NCBI GenBank assembly: GCA_030592465.1
Contig: JAUVJB010000083.1
Location: 1 to 11,582, forward strand
Direction of reading: 5' to 3'
Origin: Bacteroidota bacterium
GTDB taxonomy: Bacteria; Bacteroidota; Bacteroidia; Bacteroidales; B39-G9
Length of the DNA: 11,582 nucleotides
Shown here: positions 1-7,214 of the stretch, in pieces
Numbering within the stretch: the stretch's first letter is position 1
Layout: each line of letters starts with the position of its first letter
Program-made: the position numbers and the translations under genes
The notes under the pieces: model-generated
The model's input: the letters and a program-made list of their open reading frames with translations, nothing else
Database searches by the model: none
What the model was told of the DNA's origin: nothing

Positions 1-15
1 AGCAAATTACATTAT

Positions 16-41
16 GGCTCTACTGAGCTTATCGAAGTGCA
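16..41. repeat. Dispersed-repeat-like element (CTGAGCTTATCGAAGTG core)
   Basis: The core at 23-39 reads CACTTCGATAAGCTCAG on the minus strand. It closely resembles the CACTTCGACAAGCTCAG-type intergenic repeat that I recall from many bacterial genomes, including Bacteroidota. It lies about 50 bases past the stop codon of the large OmpA gene and stands out in an AT-rich background. Only one copy is in the window, so calling it a repeat rests on prior knowledge. Its function is unknown. Confidence 0.45.
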
Positions 42-90
42 AAATATAATCGCACAAAGTATATTTTGAGACTATTTATATTTTTTAATC

Positions 91-2820
91 TCAATGCTTT
101 AGGATAATAAAAGCATCGGGATAACCCTTTTTAATAATTTCATGACATTCTTGTTTTGCCAGGTTATATCCTTTATATTTTCCAATAGTATAACGATGAA
201 AACCATCGTTGCCTTTATGGCGTTCAACACCTTGCAAATTTTTAAAATAATTTAATTCAACAGGATGTTTTAATGCAAAAAGTTGAATTGTGTATGTTGC
301 TGTTTGTTTTATTTTATTTTCCTTTTTAATTCGCTTCATTGTCTGTGGTGAACCACTATCTTTCATCTTTTGCAAATCAATACTATTAATTATTTTAGCT
401 TCAGGAAAACCAACATCAACAGCTTTATTCAATAATTGTAATGCTTCTGATTTATGTTTATATTCACCAACAGTGTACATATAACCATTTTCTGTTGGGA
501 AAAACCAAACATTATTGATTGTTTCGCCCTTATATTTCGTGAAATAATTTAAAGGTAATTGTTGTGTTTGTTCAACTAATAAAATTGTATAAGTAATGTT
601 GTCAGCTTTTAAATAATCAGGGACATAAATATTTTCAGTAATAATTTTACTGTTATCTGAATTTAATATTTTTACATCAACACGACGGTTAAATTTCCTT
701 CCTTCAGGATTGTCTGTCCCGTCAGGGTTCTTATTTATTGCAATTGCATCTCTTTCGCCAAGGCCTAAAGCAACGAAACGGTTGTAATTAATGCCTTTAC
801 TCGAAATATAATTAGTAATAGAACGCGCTCGTTTTTCTGATAATTGTTTGTTAAATACAACCCCGCCCTTTGAATCTGTGTGTCCAACAACTTCAATATA
901 TAATGAATGATTATTTTTCATTAAGAGATATAATTTTTCAAGTTGAATTTTCGTATCACGAGTAAGTGTGTATTGATTAAAATCGAAAAACACACTTTTA
1001 ATAACATAATAATCGCCTGTACTTACTTCTTCAGGAGCTAATTCAAAATTTAAAACTATGACGTTTCCGTGAAAACCATCAGTAATAGCAACATTTTTTG
1101 AAGTTTTATTATAGCCATTACCTTTTGCAACTACAGTATAATTTCCTTTAAGAACAGTATATGAATATTTCCCGGTTAATATATCAGGATTTATTGTTGC
1201 AATAGTTGATGATTTTGTTTTATCATAAATAGTTATTTCAAAACTGCTGTTTAGTTCTTTGTTATCTTGTAAATGTAAAGTTCCTTTAATATTATAGTTT
1301 TGAATTACAGGTTTAGATATTTTTTCTTCTTCGACAGGTTCTTTCTGAGTTTCTGAAGTAGTTTCTTGTGTTTCTTGTTTATCAACTTGGGCTAAATTAC
1401 TTGTGCTAAGTGTATCAATTTTTGTAAATGAAGTTGTGGTGTCCTGTTTGGCTTGTGTAACATTTTCGACCGGTTCTTTTTGATTTTCAGCAATTAATTC
1501 AGGTTCTTTAGTAACTTTTCTGCCTAAAATTGAAATATCATAAATATCTTTGCCACCAAAACCGCCATCTTCAATTAATGATAAATAAGCATGTTTACCG
1601 TCATCATAAGGCATATAAAATATATTATCATCAGTAGTATTAATAGGATAGCCAATATTAACAGGTTCTGACCACTCACCGGTATCTGACATTTTGCTGT
1701 AAAAAATATCATATCCACCCATTGAGTAATGACTTTCTGAACTAAAATATAGGGTTTTGCCGTCGTTTAATAAAAATGGAGTATCTTCATTATAAGGGGT
1801 ATTAATTGTTTTACCAAGATTAACAGGGTCATCCCATTTTCCTTTACTGTTTTTTGTTGATTTGTAAATATCACGTCCGCCTATACCATCGGATCTATCA
1901 CTTACAAAATAAAGAGTATTTCCATCGGGCGAAAAACAAGCATGAGATTCCCACGATTTTGTGTTAATTTTTCTGGATAGTTTTTTTACTTCTGACCAAC
2001 CGGTTTTACCTTCTTTTTTGCTATAATATAGATTGCCATTACCAAAGTCATTTCTAAAAAAGAGTGCTTCGTCTCCGGTACTTGATATTCCAACAGTTGA
2101 AAAATATCCATCTGAATTTATTTTTGAGGTAAATTTTTTAGGCTTAACCCAATTACCATTTTCTTTTTTTGTTAAATAAATATCTTCAATAAAACCCTGT
2201 TCACCATATTGAGTTATTATGTTGGATGTGGTAAGAATCAATGTGTTTCCATCGCCTGAAAGAACAGGATTAAAGTTGTCATTACTATCGTTTATTTTAT
2301 CGCCAAGATTTGTTTTTGTTATCTCAAGAGGTGAAGCCATTAGTTCTTTAGCATTGTTGCATTGTTGAATTTGTAGTTTAACAAAATCAATAAAATAAAC
2401 ATCATTAACTTTAAGATAAGTTAAATATTTTTGAAAAGCATCAATAGCTTTATCTAATTCATAATTAATGCGATAAGCTTTGCCAAGATAAAATAAAGCT
2501 TCAGGTGGAGCATGTGTTTCTTTGTACGAACCTTCGCGGTATTCTTGCGAAATATCTTTACTTGCCTCTTCTAAGTATTGTATTGCCTTGTGTTTTTCCC
2601 CATCAATATTAATGTAACATAAACCAATACCATATTGGATGTTAGCATTGTTGTAATTTTTATCTAATATTTTTAAGTAAAGAGGTAAAGCATTTACATA
2701 ATCTTCATACATTATGTCTGATTCTGCATCGACAAAAAGTTTTTTTATTTCCTTATTTTGAGAATAAACAAAATTGCTAAAAAAAATTATGATAAGTAAT
2801 AATATTGTTTTTGATTTCAT
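91..2820 (-). CDS. OmpA-family envelope protein: TPR, PD40 propeller, CarboxypepD_reg-like, OmpA and two SPOR-like repeats
   Basis: This 909-residue exported protein probably links the outer membrane to peptidoglycan. Residues 1-20 are a signal peptide ending VYS|Q. The site has no lipobox Cys, so it is unlikely to be a lipoprotein. Residues 28-160 are helical TPR-like repeats (YLGKAYRINYELDKAIDAF). Residues 165-430 form a PD40/WD40-like propeller with repeated SPDGNTLYF, GGRDIY and GGYDIF signatures. Residues 436-503 are a Glu/Thr/Lys/Gln-rich linker. Residues 508-592 resemble a CarboxypepD_reg/PEGA beta-sandwich. Residues 606-719 are an OmpA domain with FFDFNQYTLT, GHTDSKG (D649) and LSEKRA (R664); the Asp and Arg match the diaminopimelate-binding pair of the family. 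Residues 742-818 and 841-908 are two similar SPOR-like repeats (YTILLVEQ...YTVGEYKHKSEAL and YTIQLFAL...YTIGKYKGYNLA). It is paralogous to the gene at 3078-5126. The layout up to the OmpA domain matches PorE of the type IX secretion system, but Bacteroidota carry many such paralogues, so I do not assign that role. Confidence 0.93.
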   Translation of the reverse strand: MKSKTILLLIIIFFSNFVYSQNKEIKKLFVDAESDIMYEDYVNALPLYLKILDKNYNNANIQYGIGLCYINIDGEKHKAIQYLEEASKDISQEYREGSYKETHAPPEALFYLGKAYRINYELDKAIDAFQKYLTYLKVNDVYFIDFVKLQIQQCNNAKELMASPLEITKTNLGDKINDSNDNFNPVLSGDGNTLILTTSNIITQYGEQGFIEDIYLTKKENGNWVKPKKFTSKINSDGYFSTVGISSTGDEALFFRNDFGNGNLYYSKKEGKTGWSEVKKLSRKINTKSWESHACFSPDGNTLYFVSDRSDGIGGRDIYKSTKNSKGKWDDPVNLGKTINTPYNEDTPFLLNDGKTLYFSSESHYSMGGYDIFYSKMSDTGEWSEPVNIGYPINTTDDNIFYMPYDDGKHAYLSLIEDGGFGGKDIYDISILGRKVTKEPELIAENQKEPVENVTQAKQDTTTSFTKIDTLSTSNLAQVDKQETQETTSETQKEPVEEEKISKPVIQNYNIKGTLHLQDNKELNSSFEITIYDKTKSSTIATINPDILTGKYSYTVLKGNYTVVAKGNGYNKTSKNVAITDGFHGNVIVLNFELAPEEVSTGDYYVIKSVFFDFNQYTLTRDTKIQLEKLYLLMKNNHSLYIEVVGHTDSKGGVVFNKQLSEKRARSITNYISSKGINYNRFVALGLGERDAIAINKNPDGTDNPEGRKFNRRVDVKILNSDNSKIITENIYVPDYLKADNITYTILLVEQTQQLPLNYFTKYKGETINNVWFFPTENGYMYTVGEYKHKSEALQLLNKAVDVGFPEAKIINSIDLQKMKDSGSPQTMKRIKKENKIKQTATYTIQLFALKHPVELNYFKNLQGVERHKGNDGFHRYTIGKYKGYNLAKQECHEIIKKGYPDAFIILKH

Positions 2821-2930
2821 TTCATTAAAAAATTAGTAATAAATTAATGAGTCCACTATAAAAAGACCTAACAGGTTTGCGTAAATAAAAAATAGTTTAA
2901 TTAAATTATTGATAATCAAAATAATAGAAA

Positions 2931-2946
2931 TCCGCCCGCTGGCGGA
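2931..2946. repeat. GC-rich hairpin repeat, copy A
   Basis: TCCGCC-CGCT-GGCGGA is a perfect 6-bp stem with a 4-base loop in very AT-rich DNA. It sits between the two OmpA-type genes, about 130 bases past the 3078-5126 stop codon. It shares the TCCGYC-N4-GGCGG pattern with elements at 5311 and 6536, which suggests a REP-like dispersed element. It could help end transcription of the upstream gene, but no T-run follows it directly. Confidence 0.7.
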
Positions 2947-2973
2947 CTCAATAATTTAAAATTACGACTTTTA

Positions 2974-3004
2974 GAAGTAGACTCAATTAATCAATTGAGG
3001 CTTC
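2974..3004. other. Imperfect inverted repeat in the OmpA-OmpA gap
   Basis: CTCAATT (2982-2988) and AATTGAG (2993-2999) form a 7-bp stem with a 4-base loop. The outer GAAG and CTTC could add four pairs beyond an internal mismatch loop. It lies about 75-105 bases downstream of the minus-strand stop at 3078. A transcript could fold here, but without a U-tract on the minus strand I do not call it an intrinsic terminator. Confidence 0.35.
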
Positions 3005-3077
3005 AAATTAGATTATAAAAAGTACTTTTTTGTATATTTTTGATTAAAATACATATTTTTTTTGATAAAATAAAAAT

Positions 3078-5126
3078 TTATTTAATTAAAAGATTATCAG
3101 GAATGCCAATTGGTTTAAAAATAAGAGGTTCTTTTCCCTTTTTAATGATTTGAAATTCAACACGTCTGTTATATTTCCTGCCCTCAATGCAGGCAGAACC
3201 ATCGTCGTTATTATTTTTAGCAATTGGGTTATCTTCACCAAAGCCTTTAATTATTAGATTCTTTTTTTGTACTTTTTTATTTAACAAATAATCTTTAACA
3301 AAATTTGCTCTACGTAAACTTAAATGATAATTATATCCAGCAGGACCTGTTGCATCGGCAAAACCATCAATCTCAACAATGGCATTAGTATTATTGATTA
3401 AATATTCTGAAAGCACATCAAGCACTTCTGTGTAAATATATGTTTGTTTTTTGTCGGTTTTATCTTTATCGAAACCAAATAGAACAGTTTTGTTTACATA
3501 ATATTCTTTTAACAGTTCAACAGGTTTAAGTTTTACAATTTTTTTTGTTTGCTCGTAAGGTTTTTTCGGAACAACAATATCGGTTGTTGTACTTGTATAT
3601 CCGGGAGCTTCAATTGTAACATTATATTTTTTGCCACGAGGCAAAATGATTAAATATCTGCCGGTTTGACTATTTGGTGAATAAACGCCTATTAGATTAC
3701 CTGTTTTATCTTCAGTAACTGTAATTTGTGCATCACGAAGAATTTTTCCGTCTTTTGTTGTCGCAATACCTGTAATAACTGTTTGATTACGAACACTGCT
3801 TTCAGGCAAATCAATTAAAAATATGTCATCACCTCCAATACTGCCACTTTGATGTGATGCGTAATAAGCTTGTCTTCCGTCAAGTGTGGGAATATAAAAT
3901 ACATCGTTATCAGTAGTATTAATAGGATAACCAATATTTTCAGGTTCTGTCCATGTCCCGTCTTCGTTTATAGTGCTTGAAAAAATATCAAATCCACCCA
4001 TTGTTTTATGACCTTGCGAGCTGAAAAATAATGTAACACCATCAGGGTGAATATATGGTCCTTCTTCGTCATATTTAGTATTAATAGTAGTACCTAAGTT
4101 TTGTGATTTACTCCATTTCCCGTTTGGTAATTTCTTAACTCTATAAATATCTAATCCACCATAGCCGCCTTTTCTGTTACTTGTAAAATACAAAGTATTA
4201 CCGTCAAACGATAAAGAGGCATGTGTTTCTTTTGCTTTTGTGTTTATTGGGTATTCTAATTTTTTAGGTGTTGACCATTCAACTTCTTCTTTTTTGCTTG
4301 AATAAATATTCCCGTCACCATTATCGTCTTTGTAAATAAATAATAATTTACCATCGAATGAAAGTCCTATTGATGCTTCATGTCCGGGTGTATTTATACT
4401 GTCAGAAATTTGTTGCGCAGGAGCCCAAAGTTCTCCTATTTTGTATGATGCATAAATATCTTCAAAATATTGACCGTCAGTGGTTAATTTATTACCTGTG
4501 TTGCCTTCTCTTTTAGATGTATAAATTAATACTGTTTGATCGCCTGACACCACAGGGCTATGTTCGTCATATTCTGTATTTATGTTTTTACCGAGATTTG
4601 TAACTATCATGTTAATAGGATGTTTAACCAATTCAATGGCATTTTGACATGATTCAGTCTCATGGTTAATGTTATCAATTAACACTATATCTTTATCGGT
4701 TAATTTCCCTTTTAATTCATTAAAAATATCAATAGCTTTTTTAAACTCATTATTAAAATGATATGCTTTACCAAGATAAAAATATGCTTCTAAAGGAGCT
4801 TTTGTTTCTTTATATGAATTTGGATTATATTCATTTGTGATGTTTTTAATTGTTTTTTCAAGATATTGAACAGCTTTATTTTTTTCTTGAGCAGTATGAA
4901 TATAACAATAACCAATTTTAAAATTTAGATTGGCATTGTCAGGAACTGTTTGCAATAATTCTTGATAGATTTCAATTGCTTTTTGAAAATTTCCATCATC
5001 AATATATGCATCTGCATTATAAAATTTGTTTTCAAATGAGTTATTTTCAGATGATTTTATTGATTGTGAATAGGTTGTATTAATGAATAGCAGTAATACG
5101 CTTAATAATAATATTTTTTTTTGCAT
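3078..5126 (-). CDS. OmpA-family envelope protein: TPR, PD40 propeller, CarboxypepD_reg-like, OmpA (PorE-like layout)
   Basis: This 682-residue exported protein is probably anchored to peptidoglycan from the periplasmic side of the outer membrane. Residues 1-20 are a signal peptide ending TYS|Q, with no lipobox. Residues 35-165 are TPR-like helices. Residues 172-440 form a PD40 propeller with repeats such as SFDGNTLYFTSNR, GGLDIY, GGFDIF and GGDDIF. Residues 447-535 are a CarboxypepD_reg-like sandwich (ITGIATTKDGK...GRYLIILPRGKKYNV). Residues 545-660 are an OmpA domain with LFGFDKDKTD, GFADATG (D591), LSLRRA (R606) and EGRKYNRRVEF. It ends about 20 residues after the OmpA domain, whereas its 909-residue paralogue continues into SPOR-like repeats. 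The TPR segment of both shares SYKET-AP-EA-FYLGKAY, which supports a tandem duplication. The 257-base gap to the next gene holds hairpins, so the two may not be cotranscribed. The domain order equals that of the T9SS protein PorE, but PorE is a lipoprotein and this is not visibly one. Confidence 0.94.
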   Translation of the reverse strand: MQKKILLLSVLLLFINTTYSQSIKSSENNSFENKFYNADAYIDDGNFQKAIEIYQELLQTVPDNANLNFKIGYCYIHTAQEKNKAVQYLEKTIKNITNEYNPNSYKETKAPLEAYFYLGKAYHFNNEFKKAIDIFNELKGKLTDKDIVLIDNINHETESCQNAIELVKHPINMIVTNLGKNINTEYDEHSPVVSGDQTVLIYTSKREGNTGNKLTTDGQYFEDIYASYKIGELWAPAQQISDSINTPGHEASIGLSFDGKLLFIYKDDNGDGNIYSSKKEEVEWSTPKKLEYPINTKAKETHASLSFDGNTLYFTSNRKGGYGGLDIYRVKKLPNGKWSKSQNLGTTINTKYDEEGPYIHPDGVTLFFSSQGHKTMGGFDIFSSTINEDGTWTEPENIGYPINTTDNDVFYIPTLDGRQAYYASHQSGSIGGDDIFLIDLPESSVRNQTVITGIATTKDGKILRDAQITVTEDKTGNLIGVYSPNSQTGRYLIILPRGKKYNVTIEAPGYTSTTTDIVVPKKPYEQTKKIVKLKPVELLKEYYVNKTVLFGFDKDKTDKKQTYIYTEVLDVLSEYLINNTNAIVEIDGFADATGPAGYNYHLSLRRANFVKDYLLNKKVQKKNLIIKGFGEDNPIAKNNNDDGSACIEGRKYNRRVEFQIIKKGKEPLIFKPIGIPDNLLIK

Positions 5127-5310
5127 ACTTTATTGTTTTAATAGACACGGCTAATTTAAGAAAAAATATTAATATTATAATTAACTTATTTATATTTATC
5201 ATTTTGTGTCTTTAGTGAAAGCCAATAAAGTCTGCTATGTAGTATTTGTACGAAAACTCTATAACGTGCACTATACTTAAAATAGATAAAACAATTTAAC
5301 AATTTAACCA

Positions 5311-5326
5311 TCCGTCAGCCGGCGGA
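5311..5326. repeat. GC-rich hairpin repeat, copy B
   Basis: TCCGTC-AGCC-GGCGGA differs from copy A at the T of the left arm and in the loop. On the plus strand the T pairs with G, so a folded RNA keeps a 6-bp stem; on the minus strand this becomes a C-A mismatch. It lies about 57 bases past the RidA stop codon and about 185 bases upstream of the OmpA gene start at 5126. Confidence 0.65.
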
Positions 5327-5382
5327 CTGTGAAATAAGCTATATTGCAATAATATTCGATAGTTTAAAGTTTTTTTCATACA

Positions 5383-5757
5383 CTATTTAACAGCAATAGT
5401 TTCAATTTCTACCATGACTCCAAGTGGTAATTTAACAACGCCAAAAGCTGCTCTTGCAGGAGGATTTTCAGAATAATATTTTGCATAAACATCATTCATT
5501 GCTTTAAAATTATCCATATTATCTAATAAACAAGTTGATTTAACTACATTACTAAAGGAGTATCCTGCTTCAGTTAATATAGCCTCAATGTTTTTCATAA
5601 CTTGCTCAGTTTGTGCTGTAATACTTTCAGGTATTTTTCCGGTTTCGGGATTGATTGGTACTTGTCCTGATATATATAATGTACCATTAATTTTAACTGC
5701 CTGACTATAAGGTCCAATAGCTTTCGGTGCTTTTTCAGTATTAATTATTTTTTTCAT
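5383..5757 (-). CDS. ridA: RidA family 2-iminobutanoate/2-iminopropanoate deaminase
   Basis: This 124-residue cytoplasmic protein is full length for the Rid/YjgF/UK114 family. RidA proteins form trimers and hydrolyse reactive enamines and imines released by PLP enzymes such as threonine dehydratase, protecting other PLP enzymes. Visible family marks are AIGPYSQA (13-20, with Y17), SGQVPINPETG (30-40), N88, PPARAAFGV with R102, which matches the substrate-carboxylate Arg 105 of E. coli RidA, and VEIETIAV with E118, which matches Glu 120. These point to the active RidA subgroup rather than a Rid paralogue lacking the Arg. The ATG at 5757 gives the usual N-terminus. It stands alone between the OmpA gene and a hypothetical gene, with gaps of 256 and 141 bases, and no amino-acid biosynthesis gene adjoins it. 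Confidence 0.95.
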   Translation of the reverse strand: MKKIINTEKAPKAIGPYSQAVKINGTLYISGQVPINPETGKIPESITAQTEQVMKNIEAILTEAGYSFSNVVKSTCLLDNMDNFKAMNDVYAKYYSENPPARAAFGVVKLPLGVMVEIETIAVK

Positions 5758-5808
5758 CAGTTTATATTTTTATAGTTAGTTGATATTTAATTAGTTGTAA
5801 ATGTTTCT

Positions 5809-5832
5809 CGCAAAGTCGCAATGTCGCAATAT
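5809..5832. repeat. Three-unit 8-bp tandem repeat (CGCAAAGT-like)
   Basis: CGCAAAGT, CGCAATGT and CGCAATAT follow one another without a gap. They lie between the RidA start codon (5757) and the 3' end of the gene at 5899. The unit resembles the CGCAAAGTCGCAAAG-type intergenic repeats that I recall from Bacteroidota genomes. The array is about 50 bases upstream of ridA, so it could lie near its promoter, but no -7 box can be assigned. Confidence 0.5.
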
Positions 5833-5898
5833 AATCATCCCTTTGTGAGTTTAAAATCAATCATAGATGTTTCATCAGTATATAATTTCAAATAAAAT

Positions 5899-6441
5899 TT
5901 ATTCATATTTTTCATAAACGAATATATCATTACGGTTTTTTTTCGAACGAGTAATAAAATATTTTTTATCCTTTGTATAAAATTTAATTTTATTAAGCCT
6001 AACTTCTTCAACTCTGCAACCATAAGGCGTTCTACTACAATCTACTTTACGAAAACGGTTTGTAAATACATCAATTTTTTTATATTCTAATGAATATCTT
6101 TCACTTTTTAAATAAAAAATACTGTCGTGATTGCTAAAATAGCTGTTGTTTAATTCTAAAACACCACTTAATCGTAATGAGCAAATTTTTTTAAATGAAC
6201 CAATTTCATAGATGACTATTGTTGATAATTTTGTTCCATAACTTGCAACAAGATATCTATCACTTTCACTTAATTTCATTGCTCTGACAATGTTGTTTTT
6301 AATTTCTTTATTAGAAGAATTTTGAGTGTAAGCGGGAGCCTTTATAGTAGTTAAAAAAGAATACCCTTTTTTATTTTGCCCAATTGACATAGGAATATTA
6401 ACAATTAAAATAAGAAATAATAAGATGAAAAAATTTTGCAT
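5899..6441 (-). CDS. Hypothetical secreted protein with WD40/propeller-like repeats
   Basis: I do not recognise a named family. The 180-residue product begins with a hydrophobic stretch (residues 3-19) ending MSIGQ, which fits a signal peptide cut near residue 21, so it is probably exported. The mature part is rich in beta-strand patterns, for example SESDRYLVASYG followed by STIVIYEIGSFKKI (60-86), then SIFYLKSE...KKIDVFTNRFRKV (107-133) and YFITRS...DIFVYEKY (161-179). These look like two or three blades of a WD40-like propeller. Three blades are too few for a closed propeller unless it oligomerises or the gene is shortened. Cysteines 87, 135 and 142 are present, and the last two could form a disulfide. 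The -1-shifted reading frame stays open to 5835 past the stop codon. It is divergently oriented to the cold-shock gene across a gap of about 260 bases. Confidence 0.7.
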   Translation of the reverse strand: MQNFFILLFLILIVNIPMSIGQNKKGYSFLTTIKAPAYTQNSSNKEIKNNIVRAMKLSESDRYLVASYGTKLSTIVIYEIGSFKKICSLRLSGVLELNNSYFSNHDSIFYLKSERYSLEYKKIDVFTNRFRKVDCSRTPYGCRVEEVRLNKIKFYTKDKKYFITRSKKNRNDIFVYEKYE

Positions 6442-6535
6442 TACAAAATAATTGGTTTATAATATTGTCCGAAAGTATAACAAAATAAAGAAAATATAAA
6501 ATTTGTGTTAATAAATATTGAATTCGCTCCGAAAA

Positions 6536-6551
6536 GCCGCCAGCTGACGGA
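6536..6551. repeat. GC-rich hairpin repeat, copy C (inverted relative to copies A and B)
   Basis: The minus strand reads TCCGTC-AGCT-GGCGGC. It matches copy B except in one loop base and the last arm base, so the outermost pair is lost. It lies in the divergent gap between the hypothetical secreted protein gene and the cold-shock gene. Unlike copies A and B, it is upstream of both neighbouring genes and cannot act as their terminator. Confidence 0.6.
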
Positions 6552-6666
6552 CGAAATATTTATCAAAGCCTTATTAATAGTGTGTTTTTATAGTTCATAA
6601 TTATTTTTAGTCGGACACTAATAAAAAAATATATGTAAAAAATTTCCAAATATAAATAAATACTAC

Positions 6667-6674
6667 TACTTTTG
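6667..6674 (+). promoter_or_regulatory. Bacteroidota-type -7 box for the cold-shock gene
   Basis: TACTTTTG fits the TAnnTTTG consensus of the main sigma factor in this phylum. It lies 25 bases before the ATG at 6700, leaving a leader of roughly 15-20 bases. No clear -33 TTG or TTTG is seen at the expected distance; the region is an A/T tract with TTTCC near 6643. Confidence 0.5.
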
Positions 6675-6699
6675 TTTTTTTAATATTTAATTTATAACA

Positions 6700-6891
6700 A
6701 TGAAAAAAGGAACAGTAAAATTTTTCAATGAATCTAAAGGATTTGGATTTATTGTTGATGAAGAAACAAAAAGTGAGTATTTTGTACACGTTTCAGGATT
6801 AATTGATGAAATCAATGAAGCCGACGCTGTAGAATTTGAATTAACAGAAGGTAAAAAAGGATTAAATGCGACAAATGTTAAATTAATTTAA
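6700..6891 (+). CDS. CspA-family cold-shock protein
   Basis: This 63-residue single cold-shock domain (OB fold) binds single-stranded RNA or DNA and typically acts as an RNA chaperone. RNP1 is KGFGFI (13-18) and RNP2 is YFVHVS (27-32). The start GTVKFFNESKGFGFI has Phe where many CspA proteins have Trp, and the end reads KGLNATNVKLI. The size is normal for a minimal Csp. It is the only plus-strand gene in this part of the window, with its own -7 box upstream and a strong intrinsic terminator downstream, so it is probably monocistronic. The leader looks too short for the long thermosensing 5' UTR of E. coli cspA, so whether it is cold-induced cannot be judged. The start lacks a Shine-Dalgarno site and follows an A/T-rich stretch. 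Confidence 0.96.
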   Translation: MKKGTVKFFNESKGFGFIVDEETKSEYFVHVSGLIDEINEADAVEFELTEGKKGLNATNVKLI

Positions 6892-6921
6892 TATTTATTC
6901 TTTAACTTTTTTAACAAGGAG

Positions 6922-6950
6922 AAAGCCTATCAAAGTTGATAGGCTTTTTT
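6922..6950 (+). terminator. Intrinsic terminator of the cold-shock gene
   Basis: AAAGCCTATCAA (6922-6933) and TTGATAGGCTTT (6936-6947) are perfect complements, and a run of Ts extends to 6951. It lies about 30 bases past the csp stop codon. The A-rich left edge also makes it usable on the opposite strand, but the nearest minus-strand gene ends well upstream. Confidence 0.9.
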
Positions 6951-7154
6951 TAGTATATAGCTTTTTCTCAACCATTACTCTATCAAAACTTTGCTTTAAG
7001 AGTTCCTTTTCTATTTATTATTTGTTAAACATACATTTGTTAATAATTATTATGAATAAAAACTATTAATTTATTTGATGGTTAGATTATTATTGGTAAT
7101 TTTAGCAGAAATATTGTTGATTAACCGGAATAATATTTTTATTATAAAATGGAT

Positions 7155-7176
7155 ATAAGACACTAATGTGTCTTAT
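7155..7176. other. Perfect 9-bp hairpin at the left edge of the membrane-protein block
   Basis: ATAAGACAC (7155-7163), loop TAAT, GTGTCTTAT (7168-7176). It directly precedes the boundary motif TGTTGTGTGT and lies 39 bases upstream of the first small membrane gene. It could be an operator, a transcript hairpin, or the right half of a recombination site; the sequence alone does not decide. Confidence 0.55.
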
Positions 7177-7181
7177 TGAGA

Positions 7182-7191
7182 TGTTGTGTGT
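7182..7191 (+). repeat. Left boundary inverted repeat of the cassette-like block
   Basis: TGTTGTGTGT is the exact reverse complement of ACACACAACA at 7850-7859. The match extends imperfectly: ATTGAGA before it and AAGC after it (7175-7195) align with the reverse complement of 7846-7865 with one gap and three mismatches. The two copies bracket the membrane gene pair. Confidence 0.55.
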
Positions 7192-7214
7192 AAGCTTTGA
7201 AACCACCGGAGAAT

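Larger units (their letters stand above)
6892..7214. other. Gene-free stretch between csp and the small membrane protein pair
   Basis: These 323 bases hold the csp terminator (6922-6950), an isolated TACATTTG at 7032-7039 that fits a -7 box but has no -33 partner at the right distance, the ATAAGACAC hairpin (7155-7176) and the TGTTGTGTGT motif (7182-7191). The rest, about 6951-7154, is A/T-rich DNA in which I see no gene, RNA or repeat. Confidence 0.6.

Noticed and set aside
290..484. 64-residue plus-strand open frame
   Set aside because: It lies opposite the SPOR-like part of the 909-residue OmpA protein and has no recognisable domain or start signal.
3017..3030. AAAAAGTACTTTTT as a terminator for the OmpA gene at 3078
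   Set aside because: It is a palindrome with no loop and almost no GC pairs, so a stable RNA hairpin is unlikely.
3078..5126. Naming the gene porE
   Set aside because: The domain order fits, but this layout is common among Bacteroidota paralogues, no lipobox is seen and no other type IX secretion gene is in the window.
5835..6023. 62-residue minus-strand open frame as a separate gene
   Set aside because: Two thirds of it overlaps the hypothetical secreted protein in another frame and it has no family motif. I treat its end only as a possible frameshifted tail.
6607..6789. 60-residue Phe/Lys-rich minus-strand open frame
   Set aside because: It overlaps the cold-shock gene antisense and its residues reflect the A/T-rich promoter region.
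7032..7039. TACATTTG as promoter of the membrane gene pair
   Set aside because: It fits the -7 consensus but has no -33 element at the right distance and lies about 175 bases from the start codon, so I only mention it in the gap entry.
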